Positions 11,680 through 24,395 are shown, numbered from the stretch's first letter. The stretch is 64,000 nucleotides of DNA from Mangifera indica (GCF_011075055.1 NC_058137.1:12943463-13007462), one strand, 5' to 3'. The notes: generated by a model not told the origin, from the letters alone. A program made the numbers and translations.

Positions 11680-13040
11680 ATGGATAATACCTCTACACCT
11701 GTTTTTGCTGAAGGGCAATACACTACTAGACCTTCTTTGTTTTGTGGAACAAATTATACCCAATAGAAAATTAGTATGAGGTTTCATGTCAAGTTTATTG
11801 ATTTTAAATTATGGAGAATCATTGAACATAGGACTTAGTGCCAATAGACCCTAGGACTAATGAACCCAAAAAAAAAGTAGATTTGAATGATAAGGATGAG
11901 AAAAAGATGAGTTTCAATGTTAAAGCTATTAATATCTTGTTTTGCGCTCTTGATGGTACAAAATTTAATAGGGTATTGGCTTGTGAGTCTGTAAAAGAAG
12001 TTTGAACCATACTTCAAGCCACATATGAAGGGACAAGTCAAGTTAAAAAGTCAAAGATTGAACTTCTCTTCCGGGAATACGAGCTATTTGAAATAAAGTC
12101 AAAAAAGAACATCATCGACATATATAAGAGATTTTCCAACCTATTTAATGACCTTAAAGGACTTAGAAAAAGATTTGAGACAATTGAACTAGCAAAGAAA
12201 GTCCTAAAATCTTTACCAAACTTTTGGACTGTGAAAGTGACGACAATTAAGGAGTCCAAGTACCTTAACAAGATAAAAATGAATGAGCTCATAAAAAGTC
12301 TTCTCACCTATGAGATGAAAAGAAAACCAAAGGAAGAGTGAATCAAGGTAAAAAAAGGATAATGCCTTGAAAGTAATTGATGAAAAAGAAGTGGAAGGAA
12401 ACTCTTCTATGGATAAAAACAATGTGAGTCTTTTAATTAGAAAGTTTAGCAAATCCATATCTAGATCAAAGAGGAACAAAGGAAAAGGATTTGTTAGACA
12501 AAGAATAGGAAAAAAGATGGCAAAAAGAGCAATAATAATATCATTTGCTATGAGTGTACAAAACCCAGTCACATTTGCCATGAATGTCTTTTGAAAAAGA
12601 AGAAGAAGGATAAGAAAGAAAAGAGATTTAAGAAAAAAGTATTTGCTGCTACTTGGAATGGAAGAGACACCTTAAGTGATGAGAATGAGTTGAAAGAAGA
12701 AAATGCCAACATATGGTTAAGAGTGTTTCAGAGGACGAGGTAAATTATTCAAACTCATACTTTTTGCATAAGTTACAAGATGCATTTGAATCCTTTTTGG
12801 ATGAGTATGAAAACATGCAAACAAAATATAAGTCATTAAAGAAACAATTAATTTGCATTAAGAAGAAACATGACATAATCTTGCATGATCATGATAAGTT
12901 AACTAAGAAATATAATGTTGTTACAAATGAAAAGGAATCATGCATAAAAAAGGAACACGAAAAATTAAAGAAAAAGGTATCTAGTTCAAATAAATTATTT
13001 GAAAATTTTAAAATAAGCACTAAAAGGTTAAAAGCTTAGA
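11680..13040 (+). pseudogene. gag of the SIRE-like element
   Basis: The start at 11680 reads MDNTSTPVFAEGQ, then RPSLFCGTNYTQ and later FSNLFNDLKGL, in the order of a UBN2-type copia gag. An intact zinc knuckle CYECTKPSHICHEC (CX2CX4HX4C) lies at 12546-12587. It is followed by a lysine-rich stretch and a long coiled-coil tail (12713-13039: LQDAFESFLDEYENM, KSLKKQLICIKKKHD). Gag packages the element RNA. Several in-frame stops and at least two frameshifts break it. Confidence 0.85.
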
Positions 13041-14682
13041 TAAGATGCTTACATCTCTAAAAAGTGATCTTAATAAAGAAAGATTAGGCTAAAATGGAGG
13101 TAATCCTTTTTCAAACTCATATAGGCCTTTAAAGAAACCAAACGTATTACATATAAATTGCAAATTTTATTCATTTGTTAGGCATATCATTAGATCATGT
13201 CCAATTAAGAATAGTAAACCTTTTAATATTAAAAAGGTTTGGGTTCTTAAGGGGTTATGAAAACTAACATTGTTGGACCCAAAACCATTTGGGTTCCTAA
13301 GAGTAAATGAATTAATTTGTGTTGTAAGTATGCTACCAATCTTCCTTAAGATGCTCTAGCAAGTGTTACTTGGATAGTGGTTGCTCAAGACACATGACAA
13401 GAGATAAAAACTTATTCTCCTCATTTAAGGCCAAAGATAAAGTTAATGTCAACTCTGGGGATAACTCTAAGAAAAAGATGATCGACATTGAAAACATAGG
13501 TAACTCTTCATTCTCCATAAATGATGTTTTGCTTTTTTAAAGCTTTAAACATAATTTGCTTATTATAAGTCAATTATGTGATAAGGGCTCCAAAATTAGT
13601 TTTTACTCTTTATATTGTGAAATTATCAATACTAGCACAAATGCAATTGCATTCATTAGTCATAGGCATTCTAATGTGTACATTATAGATTTGCATGATA
13701 TTGCATCTAGAGACTTATGTCTTATGTCAACCAAGAAGGAGAACATGTGGCTATGACATAGTAAATTAGGACATGCAAGTATTAATGTTCTACAAAAACT
13801 TTTAAAAAGAGATTTAGTAAAAGGTTTGCTAAAACTAGTTTTCAAAAAGGATTATGTGTGTAATACTTGCATGAAAGGCAAACAAACAAGAATTTGCTTT
13901 AAACCAAATAATTATATTTCAACTTCAATGCCTCTTAAACTTTTACATATGAATTTGTGTAGACTATCTAGAACTATAAGACTATGTAGAAAGCAGTATT
14001 GTTTTATAATTGTTGATGATTCTATACAATTATAAGCATTAGGAGTGATCATGGTAAAGAGTTTGAAAAGTCATATTTTGAAACCTTTTGTAATAAATAT
14101 GACATTAATTACAACTTTTTGACACCTAGAACACCTCAATAAAATAAAGTTGTTGAGAGAAAAAATAAGACACTCGTAGAAATGGCTAGGACTATGTTAT
14201 GTGAAAATGTCTTGTCTAAGTATTTTTGGGATAAAGTCATTAATACTTCATGTTACATCATAAATAGGGTCATGGTTAAATTAATCCTTTAGAAGACTTC
14301 TTGTGAGTTATTCAAAAGGAAAAAGCCTAATATTGCATATTTTCATCCCTTTGGATGTATGTGTTTTATGCTAAATAATATTAAAGAAAACTTAGAAAAA
14401 TTTGATGTCAAGTCAGATGAATCAATTTTCCTAGGTTACTCTACCACTTCCAAAGCATATAAAGTCTGTAATAAGAGAACTCTATTGGTTGAAGAATTTA
14501 TACATATGGTATTTGATGAATCTTGTAAGTGTGTAGAAAAGAGAAATGAAGATAAAGTCATTAAGCTTATGGAGGATCAACAAATCAATCAAAAGAAAAG
14601 AAAGAATATCATCAAGTTAAGGTTGAAGATAAAAATGATGAACTTATGTAACCTCAAAGAGAAACCGCATATCCAAGAGTGA
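13041..14682 (+). pseudogene. Protease and integrase region of the SIRE-like element
   Basis: The protease active site reads LDSGCSRHMTRDK (DSG codons at 13373-13381, intact). The GAG-pre-integrase HHCC-like region follows as LGHASINVLQKLL and CNTCMKGKQTRICF (to ~13890). The integrase then reads LLHMNLCRLSRTIRL and IIVDDS, after which sequence is missing. It resumes at IRSDHGKEF (~14040) with ERKNKTLVEMARTMLCENV and HPFGCMCFMLNN. The catalytic core segment between the first and second acidic residues is shortened, so the integrase is both frameshifted and internally deleted. Confidence 0.82.
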
Positions 14683-14714
14683 AGGATGAAATGAAAGAAG
14701 GAAAGACCTAAGGA

Positions 14715-16290
14715 GTGAGGACAAGAGCTTTATTTAGAAACACATGCCAATTTGTGGCATTCTTATCACAAATGGAGCCCAAGAAAGTAGAAAAAGCTTT
14801 TCGAGATAAGAGTTTGTTATTTGTAAAGCAAAAAGAGTTAGACCAATATAAGAGAAGCAAAGTTTGGAAACTAGTTCCAAGGCCATTGGATCATCCCACC
14901 ATCAACACAAAATAGGTATACCAAAACAAGGTAAATGAATCTGATATGATTTGAAATAAGGCAAGACTAGTTGCCCAAGCATACTCTCAAGAGAAAGGTA
15001 CCGATTTTGATGAAACTTATACACCCGTAGCTAGATTAGAAGCAATTAGAATGTTACTTACATATACATGTCATTTTGACTTCAAACTATTTCAAATGGA
15101 TGTTAAAAATGCATTTTTAAATGATTTTACTAAAGAAGAGGTTTATGTTAAACAAACTCTTGGTTTCAAAAATCATGAATTTCTAAATCATGTTTTTCAA
15201 CTAAGAAAACCTTTGTATGGTTTAAAACAAGCTTTTAAAGCTTGTTGTGAGAGGTTGAGTCTTTTCTTAATTGAAAATGATTTTTCAAAAGAAAATGTGA
15301 TACTACATTATTTATAAAAAGGCATATGCAAGACATCTTAATTATTCAAATTTATGTTGATGACATCATCTTCGATGCTACTAAAGAATCTTTTTATAAA
15401 GATTTTCCTAAGATAATATAGGGTGAATTTGAGAGGAGCATGATAGGAAAGTTTAGCTACTTCTTGGGACTTCAAATAAGATAAAGAAAATAAGGAATTT
15501 TACTCAACCAAGTTAAGTATGTCAAAGACCTTCTCAAAAGGTTTAAAATTCAAGATGACAAGGAGCAACCCATTCCCATGAACAGTTCACTCAAATTGGA
15601 TGTAGATAAGGGAGGTAAAAGTGTTGAAACCAAAGCATATAGAAGCATGATAGATGCATTATTGTATTTAACCACATCTAGACCTGATATCATGTTTAGT
15701 GTATGCATGTGTGCACATTTTAAAATGAATCCTAAGGAATCGCATCTAAATTCCATGAAACAAATATTGAGATACCTTAAAGGAACCCCAAACATTAGCT
15801 TATGGTATCCTAAAGGTTCCTTGTTTGAATAATAGGTATTTTCAAATACCAATTTCAAAGGATGTTGAATATATAGAAAGAGCACACATGGTATTTGTCA
15901 ATTTTTAGGACATATGTTTGTCTCTTAGTTTTCAAAGACATAAAATTTGGTGGCAACATCTACTACAAAAGTCAAATACGCTTTCGTGACTAGTTGTTAT
16001 GCACAACTTTTATAGATAAGACAATAACTTTTAGATTTTGGTTTTGAAATAAAAAAACATTCTTATCTATTGTGACAATGCAAGTGTTATTCAACTTTTC
16101 AAAAATATTATCATGCACTTTAGAGCAAAACATATAAACACTAGTGTCATTTTTTGCATGATCATGTTAGCAAAAGTGATATTCAGATTGAATTTATTGA
16201 TACTAACCACTAATTCGCTAGTATTTTTACTAAGCCTCTTGATAAGAATCATTTTTGCTTCATTCGAAGAGAGCTTGGCATGATTATGTA
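14715..16290 (+). pseudogene. Reverse transcriptase and RNase H of the SIRE-like element
   Basis: RT blocks are RSKVWKLVPRP, KARLVAQAYSQEKGTDFDET, YTPVARLEAIRMLL, FKLFQMDVKNAFLN, PLYGLKQAFKA, then YVDDIIFDATKESF in another frame near 15355. Next comes GKFSYFLGLQI, and at 15578-15832 the AYRSMIDALLYLTTSRPDI and LRYLKGTPNISLWYP blocks. RNase H follows (VATSTTKVKYAFV, LLCDNASVIQLF) and pol ends near 16290 with FTKPLDKNHFCFIRRELGMI. The YVDD motif survives, but several stops and shifts separate the pieces. Confidence 0.85.
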
Positions 16291-17017
16291 AATCAAGTAA
16301 ATACTTAGTATTCGCATTGATATAAGTTTTGATTGTGTTAAATCTATATGTTATCTTGATTGATTTTATTATGTATGTGCATGTGTTGATAAATATGAAT
16401 GAAAATGATTAAGTGTAATTGCATCTACATTCACATTAGCATAAACACACTTTATAGATTCGATTCGAATCAATTTGAACTTGTGTTCATAATTGATTAT
16501 CCTATGAATCACATTGAATATCCTTAAATAGGTCTAAAATATCCAATATTTATATCTTGGGTGTTTGGATCCTTACAAAATTGTATAATGTTTTTGAAAA
16601 TCTGAATTATGTAACTTGTTTATCTGTTTGATCAACCAAAATTTTAAATTTTGCAACTGTTTTACGCTTAGTAACTACTGGTACTAATCAAGTAACAATT
16701 GTTCTATTTAGCGAATTATTAATTTTTAAAAATTTTTTCATTGGCAACGATTAGTACTCCCAATTAGTATTGATTTTTCACTTGACTTTAAAAATGCTTA
16801 AAGAGGTGCATACTATCATAAGCTTTTGTTCCAAAACATTTTAAACCTTGGTCATTGGATCGCCATCATCTTTTCTCCAAAAATTGCTATTTTCATGCAA
16901 AATTAAGCACATATATTTTCATCTTTTTGCATTGATAACATTCTCTATCCATTTTTGGTACTGTTTTTGCTCCATTTTCAATCTTTGCCTTTGAAAAGCT
17001 ATTGCTAGACTTGAGAA

Positions 17018-18135
17018 ATGGCTCTACAAACCAAGAACGCCTTCTCTAGCCACCACCAACCATCTTATTATGATATTCAGGTTCGAGATGATGACCATAA
17101 AGAAACATTGGAATCTATTTGCCTATAGTTAATCAGTATTGGTGAGTGCCTATTTCTTCCTATCCTTGTTGAGTTGGGTATAGTTGATGAAATGATAGGA
17201 ATAATCAAATGTATAAATTGGGAGAAATTATTTTTCTTGTAAATAGATGCATATGTGAATTTAGTATATGAATTTTATAGCTCATTAAGGATAACTACGG
17301 GTGCTCGGAACAATTTTGCTGGATTATGTTATGGAATTTTGTTACATGGCAGGGAATGTAGAGTGAATCCAAAGATGCTCGTAGAATAGTTAGAAAGTAT
17401 CATGATCCTTATGTATTGTAGGATGAACAACATTCAAATTGATACTACAAGATGGTTGATTACTCGAATCCACTTTATTTGCCATGAGGGGTACTAGATA
17501 CATTTTGGAATGTTGATATCATTCATTGCTCAAAACTTGGAGTTTGATTTGGATGTTAAAGAGCTTGGTCACATAATGAAGTTCAAGGAAAGTTTTTTCT
17601 TTATAGCCCAATCATTTATGAGAATGAAAATGATCAAACCAAATAGGCATAAGGGATATCAATTTATTAAAGATGATGAGGAACAGGCTCTGCCTCTAGA
17701 ACAAGAACCTATATAAGAAGTTACTCCTCTAGACCAAGAAAATATAGATCGATTTAAGTTACCTCACTTCTTATCAAATGTCATTCTTGAATCCAGTTTG
17801 AGGCTTCAAAAAAGGTACCAAGTTGAGAATAAATTAGAGGGAACCATTGAAAGTCATCTTGTTAACATGATGAGCTTCATTGGAGAAGGTTTTTAATCTC
17901 TCCATCTTAGCATGGAAGATGTTCACACTTGACTAAATCGACAAGAAGAAAGAATGAATGATATGAGCACAATGATCACTGTTATGTATGCACATTATTC
18001 GACCTCTTTTCAGTGCTAAGATGAGCTATATTAGTAAGAAGATTAGATAATCCAAATTCAAGCTTAGATTATGCAGAAGCAAGATAAAATTATTGAAGAT
18101 CAAGTTCGCCTCTAATAAAAGCTTAGAGAATAAAT
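17018..18135 (+). pseudogene. Extra 3' ORF of the SIRE-like element, function unknown
   Basis: It lies between the end of pol (~16290) and the PPT (18638). The ATG at 17018 reads MALQTKNAFSSHHQPSYYDI, followed in pieces by YVNLVYEFYSSLRI, LCYGILLHGRECRV, IHFICHEG and an acidic and charged C-terminal part (17510-17716 is the longest open piece). SIRE/Maximus elements often carry an ORF here, sometimes called env-like. No signal peptide or membrane span is evident. The (V/L)YEFYxSL and GRECRV pattern recalls the 'putative plant transposon protein' domain, which is inference. It contains several stops. Confidence 0.6.
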
Positions 18136-18637
18136 TGAGAAATATCATTAACTATTTTTTTTCATCTTGCATTCATAATATTTCATGACTGTTTTTATCA
18201 TTTTGTGACACATTATTATTTTCTTAAGCGTGACTCATAGTTTGTTTCTTTTATGCTTACTTTAACTTGAAAGACCTATGATGATGACTCATATTTTTGC
18301 TCTATGATGGCAATATGTTTACTTTGATGATGATCTATATGACAATGATTGTTAGCATTGGTTGATTATTGCTTGATAAATATTATGGATTGATATTCTT
18401 AATAGATATATTTTTTATTATTAACAAAATGAGACAGAGAATTGTATGAGATACAAACAAACAAAAGACACCATATCAAATTTTTTTTGAGTATGTTAAA
18501 TGTTTTGGTAAATGAGTGTAAAAGTAAGGAGAAGTTTTAAGCTTTTAGAAAAAGGGAGCTCAAATTATGCATTTTTCAAAATTTTACTTATTTTTTGAAA
18601 TATCATTTTGATCTTAACCTAGTTTTTGTCATTAATC

Positions 18638-18651
18638 AAAAATGGGGAAAT
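18638..18651 (+). promoter_or_regulatory. Polypurine tract of the SIRE-like element
   Basis: CAAAAATGGGGAAAT directly precedes the 3' LTR and is the expected plus-strand primer for reverse transcription. Confidence 0.7.
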
Positions 18652-19947
18652 TTTTAGATTCCTGGGTGTTTTACTGATGATAAAAACGTAGGTTTGAATA
18701 TTTAACAAGTCCATGGAATGTGTTAAAATATTACAAAGATGGATAAATTTTGAAAAATACAAGAGCTAAAAGACGAACAACTGGTAGTCCCATATGAATG
18801 ACCGAGACAAGGCAAATTCTTCTCGATAGCCAACTCGTGCACTGCTTGTTCATAAGGTCATTCACTCTTTTAGAATTCTGGAAGAATTCCATTTGGCACG
18901 TAACAACTAGTACAAAGAAAGTGTAGACCATTTCAAACAAATTTTAGGTGCAAAACGAGTTGCTTACTCAATACAATGACTGCTTGCTCCACGTTAACAA
19001 AGTCAAAGTTAAAGAATAGAGAAATCAAAGTCAATGAAAATGTCTAGACCATTCACAATGCAAATTTGCTCATAATGTTGGTTACTAATCAAATCACTCG
19101 TTCCTTTGTTCATGGTTTTGGAATTTTGAAGAGATTAAGGTTAAGAATGACTAGTGCATTCAAATGTACCAATCAGTACCTAGTGATAGGAACATTTATT
19201 GTCAACCATTGGGAACTCTAATTCAGATTAACCATATGTCAAATTTGCCAGTACCATCCATTCATCTAAGGTCTCCAACCCATTTATGCATTGTTTTTCA
19301 ATGAAAAACTTCTTTCCACATTTTCAACAAGAAAATTTTCAAAGATAACGGTTCTATTCCATTTCACGTAGTATTCTTACTATAAAAGGAGCAAGAATCA
19401 AGTGAAGAAAGGTTAGAAAAATATTGAACATACTTATATACTCATTCTTCTCCCTATTACTCTGATAAAGGTTACATTGAAATTCTTTGAGAGACCAAAT
19501 GTTCTTAATTTGTATTTTTAGCCTTAGAAAGGCTATTTAATACTCAATATCATTTGTAATCAAACTCTTGCGGGCGCAATTCAAAATCATTCAAGAAATA
19601 GTGGAATTCTGAAACAGTTGACTTGAAGAAGTAGATATAAGAGACTTGCAAGAGAAAACTCTAAACCACTATAAATTGAGCCCTCCTAAACTCTTTTCCA
19701 TACACTTGCTTTTATTAATTGCTTAACAATTATTGTTTAATATTTATTATTAAGTTTGCATAATTGCCTACTTGTATTGAATTAGTTGTGTCCATTTATT
19801 CTGACTTTAATTGTTTTCATTTCAAATCAATTAGAGGTGCTTTAAAATAGTAAAATTTTCTAAAGTACCTATTCACCCCCTCCCCCCCCCCCCCCCCCCC
19901 CCCACACTCTCCTCTAGGTTCTTTTTAGTCATTCACAAAGGTTTTAC
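18652..19947 (+). repeat. 3' LTR of the SIRE-like element
   Basis: It starts TTTTAGATTCCTGGGTGTTT and ends GGTTTTAC, and pairs with 10332-11609. It differs from its partner mainly by point changes and by an uninterrupted poly(C) run at 19882-19903. Confidence 0.88.
19882..19903 (+). repeat. Poly(C) tract (22 C)
   Basis: An uninterrupted run of 22 cytosines (preceded by CCCCCT) occurs near the end of the 3' LTR. The 5' LTR has only five C at the same place. Confidence 0.95.
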
Positions 19948-20500
19948 TAAAAGGTTGTTCATTATTCATACATATTAATAGTAAGCATATTGTGTTGGTA
20001 AAAATAATATGTCCTTAAAATGGTGGAATCATGACAAAAGGATCAAATGACTAATCATGATAACACTATGACACACTACATAAGCATTCTAGAAATGGCT
20101 ATAATTCGGATATTATAATAACCGAGGGCAAGAGTAATAATAATAGGATTATCATAATGTTGAGCAACCCAACTGAAAAGTGGTAATAGTTCTTACATGT
20201 TAAAGCTATTAGCTGATAGTTTCGTACAATATATAAATGCACATTGTAAACGTGTTCATCAAAAAATCTAATAAAAAGATTTTCAAAAAAATGGTTGCTC
20301 TTGTGTCTATGGGAATAAATCATCTAACATCACAGGCACATGTGGTCTTTAAACTAGAGGTCATTAGACTATCTCATGCAAGGATCGATATCATTCAACA
20401 CTATTTAACAGGCATATCAATTGATGAAGAGATTGAAATGTGCATGACTGTATAGTTGATAAAGTTGAGAGTAGCTAATTAACACTCTATTAGTTAAATG
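19948..20500 (+). mobile_element. Right part of the copia 3' LTR interrupted by the SIRE-like element
   Basis: Starting with the second TAAAAG copy, this continues the LTR that stops at 10331. The stretch GGTTGTTCATTATTCATACA, then AATAATATGTCCTTA, ATTCTAGAAATG, GGATTATCATAATGTTGAG and CTTACATGT..AAGCTATTAG, also occurs in order in the uninterrupted relative at 32560-32860, which confirms continuity. The right border is uncertain, somewhere at 20460-20757. Confidence 0.75.
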
Positions 20501-20757
20501 GCCATCATGCCTAGCTAGAGTTCAAACTTGGTTTGTGTTTGGATTCAATTTGAATATAGACATTACCAATTTGATAAAGAGTTTATGGATCCATGCATAT
20601 AGGAGTTTATCTGGATTTTAAGTCATTGGATTATTTGGTGATAATTTTGGTATATCTGGAATGGCATGGATTTTAAATGAATTGAGATTGTTCAATAGGA
20701 TTAAATCAACCCAATTTGACTTTTACTAAGACAAGGATAACCGATCATGAGACAATT

Positions 20758-22890
20758 TGGTAACACTCATAGGTTGGCCTAAGGGTATTTCAATATTTTC
20801 TTAGTTTTTTTAAATGGTGATTGATGATTTAAAGGGTACCAGTAGAAAGTGAATAACTAGATCAAACTGTGATTGCGGCGAAACAAGAAGCTATCTTAGT
20901 GGTACAACTAGACACATAACTGTGTATGGTCTATACACACCCCATGTATCACGTCTTGGAGATTAAAAAAACAGAGATCAACCTTAATTTTCTCATATTT
21001 GTTTATTTCCCAACCACTCAAAAAGTGAGAGAATGTGAGAAAAAATTCTATAGTAACTTAAGGAGCCACACCCGATCACTAGAATCATAATTGTCATGTA
21101 AGAGAGACTTTGTCATCGAAATCCAAGTAAATGGAATGGATTCCCTTGCTTGATCATAATATTTATTAAGATTTTTTCTGTTATATACATAATCTATGTG
21201 TGATTATGATGATCAAACTAATGAAATGGATACCAAATAGGAATAGAATGAGTTATAAGCGTGTCTAGTTTTTGGATTGTATGATTGTTATATGTTTTGG
21301 CTTGAAAAGATCTTTGTTCTTACATTTGATGTCATGAGATTTTGTGTATGTGTGTTATGGTTAAAAAGATAGTGAAAATATTATGTATGAGATGCTTAGA
21401 AAATGTTGTTATGTGTTGACTTTGAGTGTATCGCTAAAATCATAATCAGAAAGGCATACAAACCCTAAGGTGCAATTTCTGGATCATGATACAACCGTGT
21501 ATAGGCCCATATACACCCGTGTGCTATTCCAAAATTTTGAAAACCCCAAGATTTTGCACTCATTCTGAAGGAAGAAATACATGATCATATGGTATGGGAC
21601 ACACACCTTTATATAGCTTTCCAAAAGTGGACAATGTGTGTTGGAGGACATAAGGCTCATACATGTGGATCCAAGTACATGGAAGTGTACCTAAGTCACT
21701 TCCCTATGTGCGCCTACTTTATACATGACCGTGTGTCAAGTGTCCTACACACTTGTATATGGTTTAAGAGACACACAAGCATGGGTTGAGAAGTATACAG
21801 TCATGTACCCTTAGACAAAGACAAAGGATGTTTATACCCTTAAGTTATATGCATAAAGGGGTGAGAGTTATGTAAGAAGGATAATAACCTTATAGAGGAT
21901 AAAGAATTCAGGAAAGACATAGATGTGGTGTTAAACTGTGTGAACAACAATACAAGCTCAAATCAAAATGAGTTTGAGTCAAAAAGTTAGCAACCTTAAG
22001 GCTAGTGTCGCATAACTAGATAGTCACCTATGTGCGTAGTGATGTTAATTGTGAGAGCAATAGGGTTGGATACCAATGAGATGCATCATGCACTTGACGC
22101 TAAGGCACATAGCCATCTAGTTCAGTTCAGGTGTGCATGGTAAAGATATGATTTTTAGATATTCCTCACATTCTCAGCAAGATGCACCACATATGTATTC
22201 AAGGTAAAAGTCATCTTTGGATGGTTAATCAACAGTTTTGATTAGTTTATGTGGTAAGGGAAATAACTACTTTCAAAGATTTTTTCGTGTGATCAAGGTG
22301 TCCTAGTTAGATAACCTAATAGGTCATTTGGCATGTACACAAGACACTATATTAGCTTTTGCCAAGGCATCATATATGTCGATTCTAGCTTGGGCCACTA
22401 TAATTTTCATGGATGACCCATGTTAGGGCACTGAGATGTTGTAGTGTGACAATATTTAGTTTACAAATAGAACGTGAATTTTACCGCTAGATATTTTAAT
22501 AGCCATAAACATTGAAAGGTTTCCACTTATTAAGTTTTACTCACACAATTCCTTTGTATATTTTGTAGGTAAAGGTGAGTAGTAGGACAAGTAGGTATCC
22601 AACGGTCCACCAAGTAACTATATAAGGAGATGGGCTTTTATTATTCAATTTATCAGACTCATTTTTTTTATTACTATTATTATTATTTTATTATCACTAT
22701 TATTACTGTCAGTATTTCCAAACATTTAGAGTTTTATAAAGTGTTTTTATTGATAAAGTTTTTTTATTGCATCACCTTTTTACATGCTTTATAATTTTGA
22801 TCATGCATTAAAATTTTGATATAGTTTAGTTGCACATGTCTTCTTTGGTATATTCCCATCAAGGGTATGTATGAGGAGAGAGGTGTTACA
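20758..22890 (+). repeat. 5' LTR of the Del/Tekay-like element
   Basis: It begins TGGTAACACTCATAGG and then AAGGGTATTTCAATATTTTC, and ends GAGGTGTTACA. It carries the alternating GTGTATGGTCTATACACACC / GACCGTGTGTC wording that recurs in plant Del/Tekay LTRs, and near its end a TTTTACTCACACAATTCC ... AGGTAAAGGTGAGTAG segment. The 2133-bp length is almost that of the solo LTR at 33316-35458. Confidence 0.75.
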
Positions 22891-22894
22891 TTTA

Positions 22895-22909
22895 TGGTAT
22901 TAAAGCAAG
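22895..22909 (+). promoter_or_regulatory. PBS of the Del/Tekay-like element
   Basis: TGGTATTAAAGCAAG starts four bases after the LTR terminal CA and resembles TGGTATCAGAGC, the initiator tRNA-Met primer site. Confidence 0.72.
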
Positions 22910-23149
22910 ATCTTGGTACCCAAAAAGGTGAAAGGTTTTATGTGTTTGAAAAATGTATATAAAGTTAAATAAAAAAGTAACCCCTCGTGCAACATTGACT
23001 GGCCCCGCATGTCTACCATTGTAAGTGTAATATATCTACTCTCAAATTAAAAGTATTATATGCCTCAAGGTTGTTATGATTTCAAGATGAGGAAATCTAG
23101 GAAATTAATCAGAGATGCCCCAAAGGTCTCTAGTTAGGGAATAAGCCAA

Positions 23150-24320
23150 GTTAAGGCTTAAGGATAGGTATCTGATGCGCCAGTTATGTCCTTTATTGAT
23201 AATGTTATCATCTATCAGATTGTTGAGGAGGTTCTAAGGCAGAACAAAAAGATGTCAAGTAGTGTCAGACATCTAGCCCAAGCCTTACCGATGTCAAAGC
23301 AACACTCAAAGATAGAAGTACCTTCTTAACATATTAGGTAGAGTACAAGAGTACCTCGAGTAAAGATTTGGGGTAGTAGTAGAGGACAAACACATCCTAT
23401 TTATAGTTTATTTAGTCATCATCAGCCCCTAGATTTCAAAGGTAGTGCAATGTCAAAAGGACTGCCAGCTACGGAGTGGTTGGATACAGTAGAGGATGTT
23501 ATAAGGGTCTACTTGATAATGGATGCTGATAAGATCTAGTATACTAGTCTCATTTTCAAGGATGATGTTAAGGTCTAGTGGCAAATGTTATGTAAGACTA
23601 GCCGAGTTTTAGAGATATCATGAGCCGATTTCAAACAGGTCTTTGAGTCAAAGTATGTTTCAACTAATGTCATGTATATGAAGCATAAGAGTTCCTCCAT
23701 TTGAGGAAGATGAACATGTCAGTTAGAGAGTTTTTAACTAAGTTGAACTAGTTGGCCAAGTATTCTCCTGGTATGGCTAATTTAGAGAGACACGAGCTGG
23801 ATATGTTTATAGATGGTTGAGGCCAGACATAGCCAAAGATGTGATGATGGGAGACAATCTTCCTAACACTTTTTTAAAGGCCCCCAAACAAATATTGAAA
23901 TCTGAGACCATGAGGTAACGCATGGCCAAGGATAGAGAGTTATCAGTAAAGCCTACACTACCAATCCCAGTACAGAGACAAAGTTAGCTATCTGTTAGTG
24001 GCAATTGAGGAAGAGGGAGTTGAGATAGTCTTAGTAGAGACAATAGAGGTAAGAGGCCTTTCTAGCCTAAGAATAAGAAAAATTGGAGGGATAAAAGACA
24101 AAAAAAAAAAAGGTAGACTAGACACAATAAGTAAGAGGTCTTGCTGTTATAGATATGATAGGACACATACCAACGAGTGTTTAGCTGGATAAAGAATGTG
24201 CTACAGATATAAAAAACCAGGACATTTTGCCAAATAGTGCATAGACCTAGTAGTGGCACCAACCCTAATAAAGCAAACAATTAGAGTAATACTTGTCCTT
24301 TATATGCTTAAAAATCATGT
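23150..24320 (+). pseudogene. gag of the Del/Tekay-like element
   Basis: In broken frames the sequence reads PATEWLDTVEDVIRVYLIMD, SRVLEIS, FKQVFESKYVSTNVMYMK, MNMSVREFLTKLN, LAKYSPGMANLERHELDMF, DIAKDVMMGDNLPNTF and PKQILKSETMR, in the order of a Retrotrans_gag domain. After a basic stretch, CYRYDRTHTNEC and CYRYKKPGHFAK look like two degenerate zinc knuckles (the second cysteine of each CX2C is changed). There are many stops. Confidence 0.78.
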
Positions 24321-24395
24321 TTCCAAAAAATAGATAAAGTAAAAACAAGAACACAAACAAAGGCTAATAATGGACACAAATTTTGAGTCACAGAA

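Larger units (their letters stand above)
10332..19947 (+). mobile_element. SIRE/Maximus-like Ty1/copia retrotransposon, nearly complete
   Basis: Two LTRs (10332-11609 and 18652-19947) of about 1.28 and 1.30 kb bracket a 7-kb internal region. In order this holds a PBS, gag with zinc knuckle and coiled coil, protease, integrase, reverse transcriptase, RNase H, an extra 3' ORF and a polypurine tract. The order PR-INT-RT-RH is that of Ty1/copia. The long LTRs, long coiled-coil gag tail, FTKPLDKNHFCFIRRELGMI-like end of pol and an additional ORF before the 3' LTR are features of the SIRE/Maximus lineage. All frames contain stops. In a well-conserved stretch of about 135 bases the LTRs differ at roughly one base in ten, by eye. 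Confidence 0.9.
20758..24395 (+). mobile_element. Ty3/gypsy Del/Tekay-like element: 5' LTR, PBS and gag, truncated
   Basis: A 2.13-kb LTR (20758-22890) ends in GTGTTACA and is followed by a PBS at 22895 and a broken gag. Protease and the rest of pol are absent because the sequence passes into a minus-strand copia element at 24396 and no gypsy pol is seen beyond it. LTR length, ends and internal wording match the other two gypsy LTRs in the window. Confidence 0.8.

Noticed and set aside
20237..20455. 72-codon open frame
   Set aside because: It lies inside a copia LTR, and the homologous stretch at 32560-32860 does not keep it open.
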